NCBI GenBank assembly: GCA_900772625.1
Contig: CAAHEQ010000074.1
Location: forward strand, 1 to 29,009
Length of the DNA stretch: 29,009 nucleotides
Reading direction: 5' to 3'
Origin: Alphaproteobacteria bacterium
GTDB taxonomy: Bacteria > Pseudomonadota > Alphaproteobacteria > CAAHEQ01 > UBA3637
A program made the translations under genes and the position numbers. Under the pieces are notes generated by a model. It searched no databases. It was not told where the DNA came from and was given only the letters and a program-made list of their open reading frames with translations. Below are positions 1 to 7,184 of the stretch, piece by piece (the stretch's first letter is position 1; the number at the start of each line of letters is the position of its first letter).

Positions 1-225
1 CAAACCTGTCAAGTTTCCTTGCATTTTATTTTTCAAAAAAAGTCCAGAAATATCGACCGTTAAAACTGGACAATTTGGAATGATAAATGATTGAAATAAA
101 AACTTTTTTATCAAGAGCCGCCGCGGGTATATCGCGCGGCGTGGCGACTCTAGGGGAAGAAACAAGGGAAATGATTTGTGATAGAACGCATTGGAAGTAT
201 TCCATAAAGGTTGGCGAAAACTTAT

Positions 226-271
226 AAAAGAGCCAGCGCTGGCGCGCGTATTTGTGCGTGCTGGCTCTTTT
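226..271. terminator. Strong 12-bp inverted repeat, probable bidirectional terminator
   Basis: The left arm AAAAGAGCCAGC (226-237) and right arm GCTGGCTCTTTT (260-271) pair perfectly, and the inner bases add a smaller GC-rich stem. Both strands end in a run of T, as in an intrinsic terminator. No gene that it would end is visible to its left inside the window. Confidence 0.5.
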
Positions 272-296
272 GGTGAATGAAAAGCCATGCATCACA

Positions 297-323
297 TTTT
301 CTAACAACCAACAAAAAAGGAGA
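297..323 (+). repeat. Leader/RBS repeat, copy 1
   Basis: The segment contains CTAACAACCAACAAAAAAGG just before the ATG at 328. It resembles the motif AACACAACAAGAAAGGA seen near 507 and 632. All three copies end in a purine-rich Shine-Dalgarno stretch followed by an ATG. This copy is the most diverged. Confidence 0.4.
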
Positions 324-327
324 CAGA

Positions 328-381
328 ATGAAAACAAATTTTTTTGATATAGCATTAGCCCTAAGGCTGGGCGCCGCGTGA
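328..381 (+). CDS. Possible 17-codon leader peptide overlapping a terminator
   Basis: A strong Shine-Dalgarno sequence (AAAAAAGGAGA) lies just before this ATG. The ORF encodes MKTNFFDIALALRLGAA and stops at 379-381. Its last codons form the 5' arm of the hairpin at 366-403, which is followed by seven T. This arrangement resembles transcription-attenuation leaders, where translation of a short peptide decides whether the terminator forms. The codons before the hairpin are mostly Ala and Leu. No amino-acid biosynthesis gene follows, so a role in attenuation is only an inference. It could equally be the decayed start of an exported-protein gene. Confidence 0.3.
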   Translation: MKTNFFDIALALRLGAA

Positions 382-403
382 ATTTTTCGCGCCAGCTTTT
401 TTT
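366..403 (+). terminator. Intrinsic terminator after the leader ORF
   Basis: GCTGGGCGC at 366-374 pairs, with one bulged G, with GCGCCAGC at 389-396 and is followed by TTTTTTT (397-403). It lies about 260 bases before the secreted-protein gene, so it would stop transcripts that start further upstream unless it is relieved. Confidence 0.6.
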
Positions 404-506
404 AAAAAGGCGGTTTCCCTCGCACCTACGCGCGGCGACTATGGGGACGCCACACCAAACAGACCATAGGGTGTGGGCAAAAATCATTTTTTGAAAGCGA
501 ATAATT

Positions 507-528
507 TTTAACACAACAAGAAAGGAAA
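507..528 (+). repeat. Leader/RBS repeat, copy 2
   Basis: The core AACACAACAAGAAAGGA matches the copy at 632-656 almost base for base, the later copy having one extra AAC. It runs into the tandem ATGs at 528 and 531. The frame from there stays open into the secreted-protein gene but places its signal peptide about 45 residues in, so this start is unlikely to be the main one. Confidence 0.5.
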
Positions 529-631
529 TGATGATTTTTAAACAATTCAATGAAGCAAACACCAGAACTCTTAAAGCGCAGGGCGCCCATTTTCGCGCCC
601 ACGCCCCGCGCTTAGGGATAAAACACAGACA

Positions 632-656
632 TTTAACACAACAACAAGAAAGGAAA
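632..656 (+). repeat. Leader/RBS repeat, copy 3 (RBS of the secreted protein)
   Basis: AACACAACAACAAGAAAGGA lies directly upstream of the ATG at 663, with AAGGAAAG serving as the Shine-Dalgarno sequence. It is the third member of the repeated leader motif and decides the start of the downstream gene. Confidence 0.5.
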
Positions 657-662
657 GAAAAA

Positions 663-1082
663 ATGAAAATAAAATTATTAACGCTTACTGCCATAGTGAC
701 GGGCTTTTTAGCAATTGGCTCAGCTAACGCTGCAGAGGATCCCGTATGGCAAGCCGAAGCAACATGCGAGGGCGGTAGTCTTGCCACTGGCGAAAATGGA
801 CACAAGTACTGCCAAAGCAATAGCAAAATGAATTGGTGGAGTGCCTACACTTGGTGCGAAGCACAAGGTCGACATTTAGTTTCAATTTATGAAATCTGTC
901 CAGGTTGGAGTGGCAGCACAGGAACCAATGGTCAATGTCCCAACCATAACCCGAACAGCTTTTTGACAAGTCACTGGACTAGCACTGTTTACCAAGAAAA
1001 TCAAGGACTTTCCGTTTATTATAGTTATGTCCACCCAATTTCACGCAACAACAATAGTACTTACTACGCACTTTGCTATTAG
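663..1082 (+). CDS. Secreted six-cysteine protein, C-type-lectin-like
   Basis: This is a 139-residue protein. Residues 1-23 form a signal peptide (charged MKIK, hydrophobic core, ANA cleavage site), so the mature part is exported. Six cysteines (35, 50, 65, 79, 92, 138) could form three disulfides. The stretch NWWSAYTWCEAQGRHLVSI near residues 57-75, followed by a WTST motif and a terminal ALCY, recalls the layout of C-type-lectin-like folds, with helix W..A...C...G..L.SI and a late Trp and Cys. That fold is an inference. The start at 663 was chosen because it gives a proper signal peptide and a good RBS; an in-frame ATG at 528 would bury it. The gene stands alone, with its own terminator downstream, and may encode an adhesin or a surface-binding protein. 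Confidence 0.7.
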   Translation: MKIKLLTLTAIVTGFLAIGSANAAEDPVWQAEATCEGGSLATGENGHKYCQSNSKMNWWSAYTWCEAQGRHLVSIYEICPGWSGSTGTNGQCPNHNPNSFLTSHWTSTVYQENQGLSVYYSYVHPISRNNNSTYYALCY

Positions 1083-1140
1083 GTAGCCTGCGATCAAACA
1101 TCGGGTGCACGCAACCAAAAATCACCCTCTTTGTCCCGAC

Positions 1141-1180
1141 AAAAAAACTCCCCCGCCCGATAAGCAGAGGAGCTTTTTTT
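1141..1180. terminator. Terminator between the secreted protein gene and nifJ
   Basis: AAAAAAACTCC is followed after about 20 bases by GGAGCTTTTTTT, forming an imperfect stem flanked by an A-run and a T-run. It can end transcription from both convergent neighbours, the secreted-protein gene on plus and nifJ on minus. Confidence 0.6.
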
Positions 1181-1199
1181 GCGTTAAGCTATACCAAAA

Positions 1200-4100
1200 T
1201 TAAACTTCTGGTTTTGCCAAATGGTCATACAGTTTCAATCTGTTTTCAATACGACCTTGCGCCATTTGAACCAAACGTTCATAGCGTTCTTTATCCGCAC
1301 GAGCAACAATCTTAAAGCGTGTTTCAAGTGCCATAAAGTCTGCCACATCCGTTGTCTTCTTGCTGTCGAGTTGCAAAGGAACTTTGCCTTCAGCAAGCAA
1401 ACGAGGATCGAAACGGTACAATGGCCACAAGCCACTGGATACAGCCAATTTTTGGTGTTCCAAACCTTGTGTTCCGATATCGTATCCATGAGCAATACAG
1501 TGAGCGTATGCAATAATCAACGATGGACCGTTGAAGGATTCAGCTTCTGTGAATGCTTTAATTGCTTGTGCATCGTTTGCACCGATAGACACTTTAGCGA
1601 CGTACACATTTTCAGAACCCATCGCAATCATACCCAAGTCCTTAGTTGGCAAGTCATTACCAGCCACCGCGAACTTAGCCGATGCACCAATAGGTGTCGC
1701 TTTGGACTTTTGACCACCTGTGTTCGAGTAAACACCTGTATCCAAGACCAAAATGTTGACATTGCGGCCAGAGTGCAAGACGTGATCCAAACCACCGTAG
1801 CCAATATCATAAGCCCAACCGTCACCGCCGAAAATCCACACGGATTTCTTGACGAGATAGTCAGCCAATGGCAACAACAATTTGGCCTTATCATCGGAAA
1901 TTGTTTCCAATTTCTTCTTCAATTCAGCCACGCGTTCACGTTGTGCTTTCAAGCCCGCTTCATTCGATTGATCAGCCGTCAAGATTGCATTTGTTAAATC
2001 GCCGCCAACTTGAGCTTCCAAACCTTTAAGCAATTCTTCTGCGAATTCTTTCTTGCTATCAACGGAATAACGCATACCTAAACCAAACTCAGCATTGTCT
2101 TCGAACAAGCTGTTTGCCCATGCTGGACCACGGCCACAAGCATCTTTTGCATATGGCGTTGTTGGCAAGTTGCCGCCGTAAATGGAAGAGCAACCTGTTG
2201 CGTTTGCAATCAAAGCACGATCACCGAATAATTGGCTCATCAACTTGATGTACGGAGTTTCACCGCAACCAGCACATGCGCCCGAGAATTCGAACAATGG
2301 TTGCAACAATTCAACGTTCTTCACAAGCTTTGGTTCGATTGCTGTTCTGTCGACTTCTGGCAAGTTCTTGAAGAAGTTCCAGTTTGCAACGTTTTGTTCA
2401 AAGTTCTTTTCAATAGGCTCCATCATCAAAGCTTTTTGCTCTGGGTTTTGTCTGTTTTTGCCTGGGCAAACGCTTGCGCACAAACCGCAACCTGTGCAGT
2501 CTTCGGACGAGCATTGAACAATGAACTTATCGCCAGCAAATTCTTTACCCTTATAGTCTGCGGATTTGAAACCAGCAGGTGCATCTTTCAAAGCTTCAGG
2601 CTTTGCAACCTTCAAACGGATTGCTGCGTGAGGACATACCATCGCGCACTTACCGCATTGAATACACAATTCAGAGTTCCAATCAGGCACTTCTGTTGCA
2701 ATGCAACGTTTTTCATATTGAGTCGTTGCTGTTGGCCAAGTACCGTCCACCACTTCCGCGAATTCGGAAACGGCCATTTGTTCGCCTTTGCCTTCGATAA
2801 TTTTGGAAGTAATCTTTTGCAAGAACTCTGGCGCATCAGCAGGAACGCCCGCTTGACGTGTGTGTGTAGAAGTCACGCCTTCCACCTTCACTTCGTGCAA
2901 GTGCTCCAAGCTGCCGTCAATCGCGGCAATGTTTGCAGCCACAATTTCTGGACCTTTTTTTGCATAAGTTTTTTCTGCATACTTTTTAATCTTTTCAATT
3001 GCTTCGTCTTTTGGCAAGACGCCCGAAATTGCAAAGAAGCAAGTTTGCATAATTGTGTTAATTCTGCGACCCATACCTGTTTTCTTAGCCACTTCTACTG
3101 CATCGATTGTATAAACTTTCGCATGCTTGTTCACAACATCTTGTTGAACTTCTCTTGGCAAGTGATTCCAGATTTGATCTGCTGGAATAGGGCTGTTTAA
3201 CAACAACACACCGTTATCAGCCAAGCAAGAAGTCATATCGATTTTTTCCATAAATGGCATATGGTGAACTGCAACAAAGGAAGCCTTTGAAATCAAATAA
3301 GGTGCTTTAATTGGGTGCTTTGCAAAGCGCAAGTGAGATGTTGTCATCGCACCAGACTTTTTCGAGTCATACACAAAGTATGCTTGACCATACGCACCGT
3401 CTGCGTCAGCAATAATTTTAATCGAGTTTTTGTTTGCACCGACTGTACCATCTGCGCCCAAACCGAAGAAAATACAACGTGTCACATCCGAGCCAGCAAT
3501 ATCGAAATGCTCGTCATAGTCCAAAGACAAATGCGTCACATCATCATTGATACCGACAGTGAAGTGGTTCTTTGTTGTGTTTTCGAAAACGGCTTTGGCC
3601 ATCGCAGGTGTAAAGTCTTTAGAAGACAAACCATAACGGCCGCCCAAAACTTTAACATTCAAGCCTTGTTCTGTGACAGCAGCCACAACGTCCAAATACA
3701 ATGGTTCGCCCATCGAGCCAGATTCTTTTGTTCTGTCCAAAACTTGCAAGACTTTGACTGTCTTTGGCAAAGCTTCAACAAACGCTTTTGCAGGGAAAGG
3801 ACGATACAAGTGAACTTTTGCAACACCGACTTTTTCGCCGTGTGTGTTCAAGTACTTTGCTGTTTCTTCTGCTGTTTCGCCAGCTGAGCCCATCACAACA
3901 ATGACGTTTTCAGCGTCTGGCGCACCAACATAATCAACCAAGTGATAAGCTCTGCCCGTCACTTGTTCGAACTTGCGCATCGACTCTTCAACCAACTCAG
4001 GCACTCTGTTATAGTATTGGTTAGAAGCTTCACGTGTTTGGAAGAAGACGTCAGGGTTTTGTGCTGTACCACGAATCATTGGCTTGTCTGGAGTCAGAGC

Positions 4101-4718
4101 GTGTTTTGCAACAAAGTGTGTGTCCAAACCTTCCATCAAAGCTTTCAACTCATCATCGGACAAAGTCGTTGCTTTGTTAATTTCGTGAGATGTTCTGAAA
4201 CCATCGAAGAAGTGCAAGAACGGCACGCGAGACTTTAATGTCGCCATTTGAGCAATTGCTGCAAAGTCGCCTGCTTCTTGAACGGAGTTCGATGCAATCA
4301 TTGCAAAGCCTGTTTGACGGCAAGCCATCACATCGGAGTGATCGCCGAAAATGGACAATGCGTGATATGCCAAAGCACGTGCTGCAACGTGCATAACGAA
4401 TGGAGTTAATTCACCCGCAATCTTGTACATATTTGGAATCATCAACAGCAAGCCTTGAGACGCTGTGTAAGTCGTTGTCAAAGAACCTGCTTGTAAAGAA
4501 CCGTGTACTGCACCGATTGCACCAGCTTCAGATTGCATTTCGACCACAGTCGGCAATTTACCCCAAATGTTGCGAATGCCAGCAGCCGACCAAGCGTCTG
4601 CCCATTCACCCATAGGAGAAGATGGCGTAATCGGATAAATAATTGATACTTCATTCAGACGGTGAGCAACGGAAGCCGCGGCTTCGTTGCCGTCCATCAT
4701 CTTCATTTTTTGAGCCAT
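1200..4718 (-). CDS. nifJ: Pyruvate:ferredoxin (flavodoxin) oxidoreductase
   Basis: This cytoplasmic enzyme oxidises pyruvate with CoA to acetyl-CoA and CO2, passing electrons to ferredoxin or flavodoxin. At 1172 residues it is a full-length single-chain enzyme of the usual family size. The N-terminal pyrimidine domain starts with YPITPSSPMGEWADAW. Two 4Fe-4S ferredoxin-like clusters follow: CIQCGKCAMVCP near residue 684 and CTGCGLCASVCP near 740. Cys residues for the proximal cluster are in CAGCGETPY near 814. The TPP-binding segment GDGWAYDIGYGG lies near 963, with a conserved NTGGQKSKATP after it. The start is an ATG preceded by AAGGAAAAATT. The gene is monocistronic, with a strong promoter and a leader of about 90 bases. 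Its presence indicates fermentative or anaerobic pyruvate metabolism. Confidence 0.98.
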   Translation of the reverse strand: MAQKMKMMDGNEAAASVAHRLNEVSIIYPITPSSPMGEWADAWSAAGIRNIWGKLPTVVEMQSEAGAIGAVHGSLQAGSLTTTYTASQGLLLMIPNMYKIAGELTPFVMHVAARALAYHALSIFGDHSDVMACRQTGFAMIASNSVQEAGDFAAIAQMATLKSRVPFLHFFDGFRTSHEINKATTLSDDELKALMEGLDTHFVAKHALTPDKPMIRGTAQNPDVFFQTREASNQYYNRVPELVEESMRKFEQVTGRAYHLVDYVGAPDAENVIVVMGSAGETAEETAKYLNTHGEKVGVAKVHLYRPFPAKAFVEALPKTVKVLQVLDRTKESGSMGEPLYLDVVAAVTEQGLNVKVLGGRYGLSSKDFTPAMAKAVFENTTKNHFTVGINDDVTHLSLDYDEHFDIAGSDVTRCIFFGLGADGTVGANKNSIKIIADADGAYGQAYFVYDSKKSGAMTTSHLRFAKHPIKAPYLISKASFVAVHHMPFMEKIDMTSCLADNGVLLLNSPIPADQIWNHLPREVQQDVVNKHAKVYTIDAVEVAKKTGMGRRINTIMQTCFFAISGVLPKDEAIEKIKKYAEKTYAKKGPEIVAANIAAIDGSLEHLHEVKVEGVTSTHTRQAGVPADAPEFLQKITSKIIEGKGEQMAVSEFAEVVDGTWPTATTQYEKRCIATEVPDWNSELCIQCGKCAMVCPHAAIRLKVAKPEALKDAPAGFKSADYKGKEFAGDKFIVQCSSEDCTGCGLCASVCPGKNRQNPEQKALMMEPIEKNFEQNVANWNFFKNLPEVDRTAIEPKLVKNVELLQPLFEFSGACAGCGETPYIKLMSQLFGDRALIANATGCSSIYGGNLPTTPYAKDACGRGPAWANSLFEDNAEFGLGMRYSVDSKKEFAEELLKGLEAQVGGDLTNAILTADQSNEAGLKAQRERVAELKKKLETISDDKAKLLLPLADYLVKKSVWIFGGDGWAYDIGYGGLDHVLHSGRNVNILVLDTGVYSNTGGQKSKATPIGASAKFAVAGNDLPTKDLGMIAMGSENVYVAKVSIGANDAQAIKAFTEAESFNGPSLIIAYAHCIAHGYDIGTQGLEHQKLAVSSGLWPLYRFDPRLLAEGKVPLQLDSKKTTDVADFMALETRFKIVARADKERYERLVQMAQGRIENRLKLYDHLAKPEV

Positions 4719-4745
4719 AATTTTTCCTTTCTATTACTACAAAAC

Positions 4746-4770
4746 GCGTTCGATTCATACACTCGAACGC
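4746..4770 (-). promoter_or_regulatory. Inverted repeat in the nifJ leader
   Basis: GCGTTCGA (4746-4753) and TCGAACGC (4763-4770) form a perfect 8-base inverted repeat with a 9-base spacer, inside the predicted 5' leader of nifJ about 30 bases before its ATG. No T-run follows on the nifJ strand, so it is not a terminator. It may be an operator for a dimeric regulator or an mRNA-stabilising hairpin. Confidence 0.45.
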
Positions 4771-4815
4771 ATACAAAAAAATAATTCAATTGAAATTACT
4801 TTTTTTGATGACATA

Positions 4816-4844
4816 CTTATATAAGATTTTCATTTTTTTTGCAA
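4816..4844 (-). promoter_or_regulatory. nifJ promoter
   Basis: On the minus strand, TTGCAA (-35) and TATAAG (-10) are 17 bases apart, which predicts a start near 4809. The flanks AAAAGTAC before the -35 and TATG after the -10 also occur in the tRNA-Glu promoter at 6051-6079. Confidence 0.65.
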
Positions 4845-4934
4845 GTACTTTTAAAAATTTTTTGCATATGCCGAATACGAGCGGTTATGCTCTTTGTGCC
4901 TTGTCGGCTTGCAACAAACTTAATCTTTTATATT

Positions 4935-5816
4935 TTAAGCACGGCCTTGCATACGTTTAGCAAACGCAGCTCTGATATTGGGGATTTCATCCTCTTTAGC
5001 AGAGGCACATTTATGCTTTCCTTTGCCGTTGTCGTGGCACTTGCATTTTGGCTTTGCCGCGTCAATCAACGACACAATCACCAGTTGACGCAGTTTTTCA
5101 GCCTCTCGCGTGTAGGGAATATTTTCCGCAGCATATACAAGCGCATTAAATCCGCGACAATCGAGTGCATTTGCGTCTGCTCCATTTTGCGTTAAATAAA
5201 CAACCAAATTCAATCGATGTGTTTTGGCCGCCCTCATCAACGGCGACACGCCTTTTTTGTCCGTCAGGTTGACATCAGCGCCTTTTTCAATCAAACGCTT
5301 TGCAATAGCACGCTCCCGACAAAAAGACAACACACGCTCTTCAGGCGCGGTTTCAAGTTCGTTTTTCTCAAAACCGTCACAAACTTTTGCAAGCACGCTG
5401 ACGCCATGTTCGTCTTGATAGTTTGGATTTGCCCCCTGCTCCAGCAAAAAGTCGACATTCTCTAAACGATCTTCACCAAACAATTTGTGCGAAGACCACG
5501 CTTCATCGGGCTGCAACTGACGCAGTTTATCAAACTGGTGCGCATTATACGCATAATCAAAAGCCGTCAACCCTTCATTATCTTTCAGCCATACATCAGC
5601 ACCCGAAGCCAATAAAACCTCTATATGCTCGGGCTTAGTGGCTTTCATCAAAGGCGTGCGACCTTGCGCATCTTGAATATTAACATTTACCCGCGGACGC
5701 AGCTGCTCAAGCCCCTCTTTATCCAAGGCAAAAGTTTCATTCCAACCAAAATCTGAGCAAGTCGTCTTATAAGCAAGGCTGTGCTGTTTAATATAGTTTT
5801 TAATTTTATCCATCAT
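4935..5816 (-). CDS. Ankyrin-repeat protein
   Basis: This 293-residue protein has no signal peptide or membrane segment. Ankyrin motifs are clear: GRTPLMKA...VLLASGADV near residues 50-75, FLLEQGANPNYQDEHG in the middle, RLIEKGADVNLTDKKGVSPL and YLTQNGADANALDCRGF further on, giving roughly four to six repeats. Ankyrin repeats bind other proteins, and the partner is unknown. The C-terminus carries a small Cys/His cluster (CKCHDNGKGKHKC) of the spacing that can bind a metal. The start at 5816 follows AGAGGAAAAGAAAAA; a longer frame lacks an RBS. It sits alone between nifJ and tRNA-Glu and has its own promoter. It is not necessarily an effector: such genes also occur in free-living bacteria. Confidence 0.85.
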   Translation of the reverse strand: MMDKIKNYIKQHSLAYKTTCSDFGWNETFALDKEGLEQLRPRVNVNIQDAQGRTPLMKATKPEHIEVLLASGADVWLKDNEGLTAFDYAYNAHQFDKLRQLQPDEAWSSHKLFGEDRLENVDFLLEQGANPNYQDEHGVSVLAKVCDGFEKNELETAPEERVLSFCRERAIAKRLIEKGADVNLTDKKGVSPLMRAAKTHRLNLVVYLTQNGADANALDCRGFNALVYAAENIPYTREAEKLRQLVIVSLIDAAKPKCKCHDNGKGKHKCASAKEDEIPNIRAAFAKRMQGRA

Positions 5817-5842
5817 TTTTTCTTTTCCTCTAATACTCTTTA

Positions 5843-5872
5843 TATATAGCACAGCTAAATCGTTGTTGTCAA
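5843..5872 (-). promoter_or_regulatory. Promoter of the ankyrin-repeat gene
   Basis: The minus strand reads TTGACA, an 18-base spacer, then TATATA. The predicted transcript starts about 20 bases before the ATG at 5816. Confidence 0.6.
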
Positions 5873-5920
5873 CTATTTTGGATAACGTAAAAAAGAATGT
5901 ATTCGAAAGACAATCTAAAT

Positions 5921-5950
5921 AAAAAACGGCAGCTGTGATGCTACCGTTTA
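5921..5950 (-). terminator. Terminator of tRNA-Glu
   Basis: On the minus strand AAACGGTAGC and GCTGCCGTTT pair (one G-T wobble) around a 6-base loop and run into TTTTT. It lies directly after the tRNA 3' end. Confidence 0.75.
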
Positions 5951-5953
5951 AAT

Positions 5954-6029
5954 TGGCGACCCTAGCGAGATTCGAACTCGCGTTACCGCCGTGAAAGGGC
6001 GATGTCCTAGGCCTCTAGACGATAGGGTC
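5954..6029 (-). tRNA. tRNA-Glu (UUC)
   Basis: The 7-bp acceptor stem GACCCTA/TAGGGTC closes a normal cloverleaf. The anticodon arm CGCC-CTTTCAC-GGCG carries TTC, the T-arm contains GTTCGAATC, and the 3' CCA is encoded (5954-5956). The gene is 76 bases long. Confidence 0.95.
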
Positions 6030-6050
6030 ATTTTCTCTAAGACAGGCATA

Positions 6051-6079
6051 CTTATACACTAATTCAAAAATCTTTGCAA
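6051..6079 (-). promoter_or_regulatory. tRNA-Glu promoter
   Basis: On the minus strand, TTGCAA and TATAAG lie 17 bases apart, about 20 bases before the tRNA 5' end. AAAAGTAC precedes the -35 and TATG follows the -10, exactly as in the nifJ promoter. Confidence 0.7.
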
Positions 6080-6120
6080 GTACTTTTTTTAAAATTTTAA
6101 ATTTTTTTTATTATTTTGCC

Positions 6121-6660
6121 TCAAAGCCCAACCAAAACGCCCATCACAGCACCTAAACAAATGAAGAAAATTGGGTGCAATTTATAGCGCAAGATTAAAA
6201 ATAGATAGCATAAAAACAAAACAACAGATATCAACATCGGCTCTCCCGAATCGGTCGATTGAAAAATCAGCATACCGATTTGCGCGATGAAAAACAAAAT
6301 CATTCCGCCGACTGCTGGACGCAAGCCATAAAACACCGCTTGCACACTTTTGGCTTCTTTAAACTTTTTCAAAAACTTGCTAACCGCGATGATAACGAAC
6401 AACGCAGGCGTCACTAAGCCTAGCGTTGCTATCACCCCACCCAACAGCCCCAGCGTTCTAAAGCCCGTATAGGTTGCCATATTCACGCCCAACGGACCTG
6501 GAGTTGATTCGGAAATCGCAATCATCGTCACAAGTTCATCAGCCGTAAACCAGCCAAAATTATTGCCTAAATCGAATAAAAACGGGACAGTTGCCAATCC
6601 ACCACCAACCGCAAACAAACCGATTTTAAAAAACTCGAAAAATAAAGTTAATTCTATCAT
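6121..6660 (-). CDS. chrA: Chromate-transporter family protein, half-size subunit
   Basis: This 179-residue, very hydrophobic membrane protein belongs to the CHR family. The family marks FFKIGLFAVGGGLATVPFL near residues 9-28 and STPGPLGVNMATYTG near 52-66 are present, followed by several membrane spans. Short CHR proteins usually work as pairs encoded by adjacent genes; the partner is directly upstream and its stop overlaps this start by four bases (ATGA). Family members export or move chromate and possibly other oxyanions, but the substrate here cannot be read from sequence. It is the last gene of the three-gene operon that starts with the ABC exporter. Confidence 0.85.
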   Translation of the reverse strand: MIELTLFFEFFKIGLFAVGGGLATVPFLFDLGNNFGWFTADELVTMIAISESTPGPLGVNMATYTGFRTLGLLGGVIATLGLVTPALFVIIAVSKFLKKFKEAKSVQAVFYGLRPAVGGMILFFIAQIGMLIFQSTDSGEPMLISVVLFLCYLFLILRYKLHPIFFICLGAVMGVLVGL

Positions 6661-7184
6661 TTGGACAATCCTTTATATGCAAAACCTACTAAAGCCGAAG
6701 CTAAGATCACCCACACGGGCGACAAGCCAAAAACGCACATCACAAAAGCCATTAAACACAAACCCGCAGTCACATAATCAATCACGCTTTTTTTAATCAT
6801 CTTCACCGCAATGGGCAACATCAGTGCAGGAATCACCAATCGAATACCCGCAAACGCGCTTTGGACATAAGGGTTATCAGCCACAAACGAAAGCCCGCTA
6901 GCGATTGTCGAAATAATGATGATAGACGGCGTTATCATACCAATCATTGTCGCCACGGCACCCAAAAGTCCGCGGATTTTATAGCCCACAAAAGTCGATA
7001 CATTGATCGCGATAATACCTGGGGTCACTTGACCTATTGCATAGTAATCCAAAAGCTCGTCATCGCTCGCCCAACCTTTGGTGACTATTTCCTTTTGTAG
7101 CAATGGCAACATCGCATAGCCTCCACCAAAAGTAAACAAACCAATCTTGAAAAACGACCAAAATAATGTCAGATATATTTTCAC
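6657..7184 (-). CDS. chrA: Chromate-transporter family protein, half-size partner
   Basis: This 175-residue paralogue of the next gene has the same CHR marks: FFKIGLFTFGGGYAMLPLL near residues 10-29 and VTPGIIAINVSTFVGYK near 52-68. It starts with GTG at 7184, which overlaps the stop of the ABC transporter gene (GTGA), so it is probably translated by coupling. Its own stop overlaps the start of the second half-size subunit. The two subunits likely form a heterodimer in the inner membrane. The name reflects family only; chromate transport is not demonstrated by sequence. Confidence 0.85.
   Translation of the reverse strand: MKIYLTLFWSFFKIGLFTFGGGYAMLPLLQKEIVTKGWASDDELLDYYAIGQVTPGIIAINVSTFVGYKIRGLLGAVATMIGMITPSIIIISTIASGLSFVADNPYVQSAFAGIRLVIPALMLPIAVKMIKKSVIDYVTAGLCLMAFVMCVFGLSPVWVILASALVGFAYKGLSK

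Larger units (their letters stand above)
1..662. other. Hairpin-rich non-coding leader region
   Basis: No convincing long gene is seen in these 662 bases. The stretch is AT-rich but holds GC-rich inverted repeats: GTCCAG at 42-47 with CTGGAC at 66-71; CGCCGCG at 119-125 with CGCGGCG at 135-141; a 12-base arm pair at 226-237 and 260-271; a terminator-like hairpin at 366-403; CCACACC at 450-456 with GGTGTGG at 470-476; and GGGCGC at 581-586 with GCGCCC at 595-600. Three copies of a ribosome-binding leader motif (near 297, 507 and 632) each precede an ATG. An open minus-strand frame covers most of the region, but its composition looks accidental. The region is probably the regulatory or decayed upstream part of the secreted-protein locus at 663. 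Confidence 0.6.

Noticed and set aside
226..660. Integron attC-like sites formed by the GC-rich hairpins
   Set aside because: The stems lack recognisable RYYYAAC/GTTRRRY core pairs and no integrase is present in the window.
528..662. N-terminal extension of the secreted protein starting at 528
   Set aside because: It would bury the signal peptide 45 residues inside; the ATG at 663 has its own RBS and a classic signal sequence.
26..826. 266-codon minus-strand open frame over the left region
   Set aside because: It has no good RBS, its composition is Phe/Cys/Arg-rich and unnatural, and it runs through hairpins and antisense to the signal peptide of the gene at 663.
2232..3200. 322-codon plus-strand frame inside nifJ
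   Set aside because: It is antisense to a perfectly conserved nifJ frame and rich in Cys, Phe and His; such frames arise by chance opposite a codon-biased gene.
4935..5816. Ankyrin protein as a secreted host effector
   Set aside because: There is no signal peptide or secretion-system gene in the window; ankyrin repeats alone do not show this.
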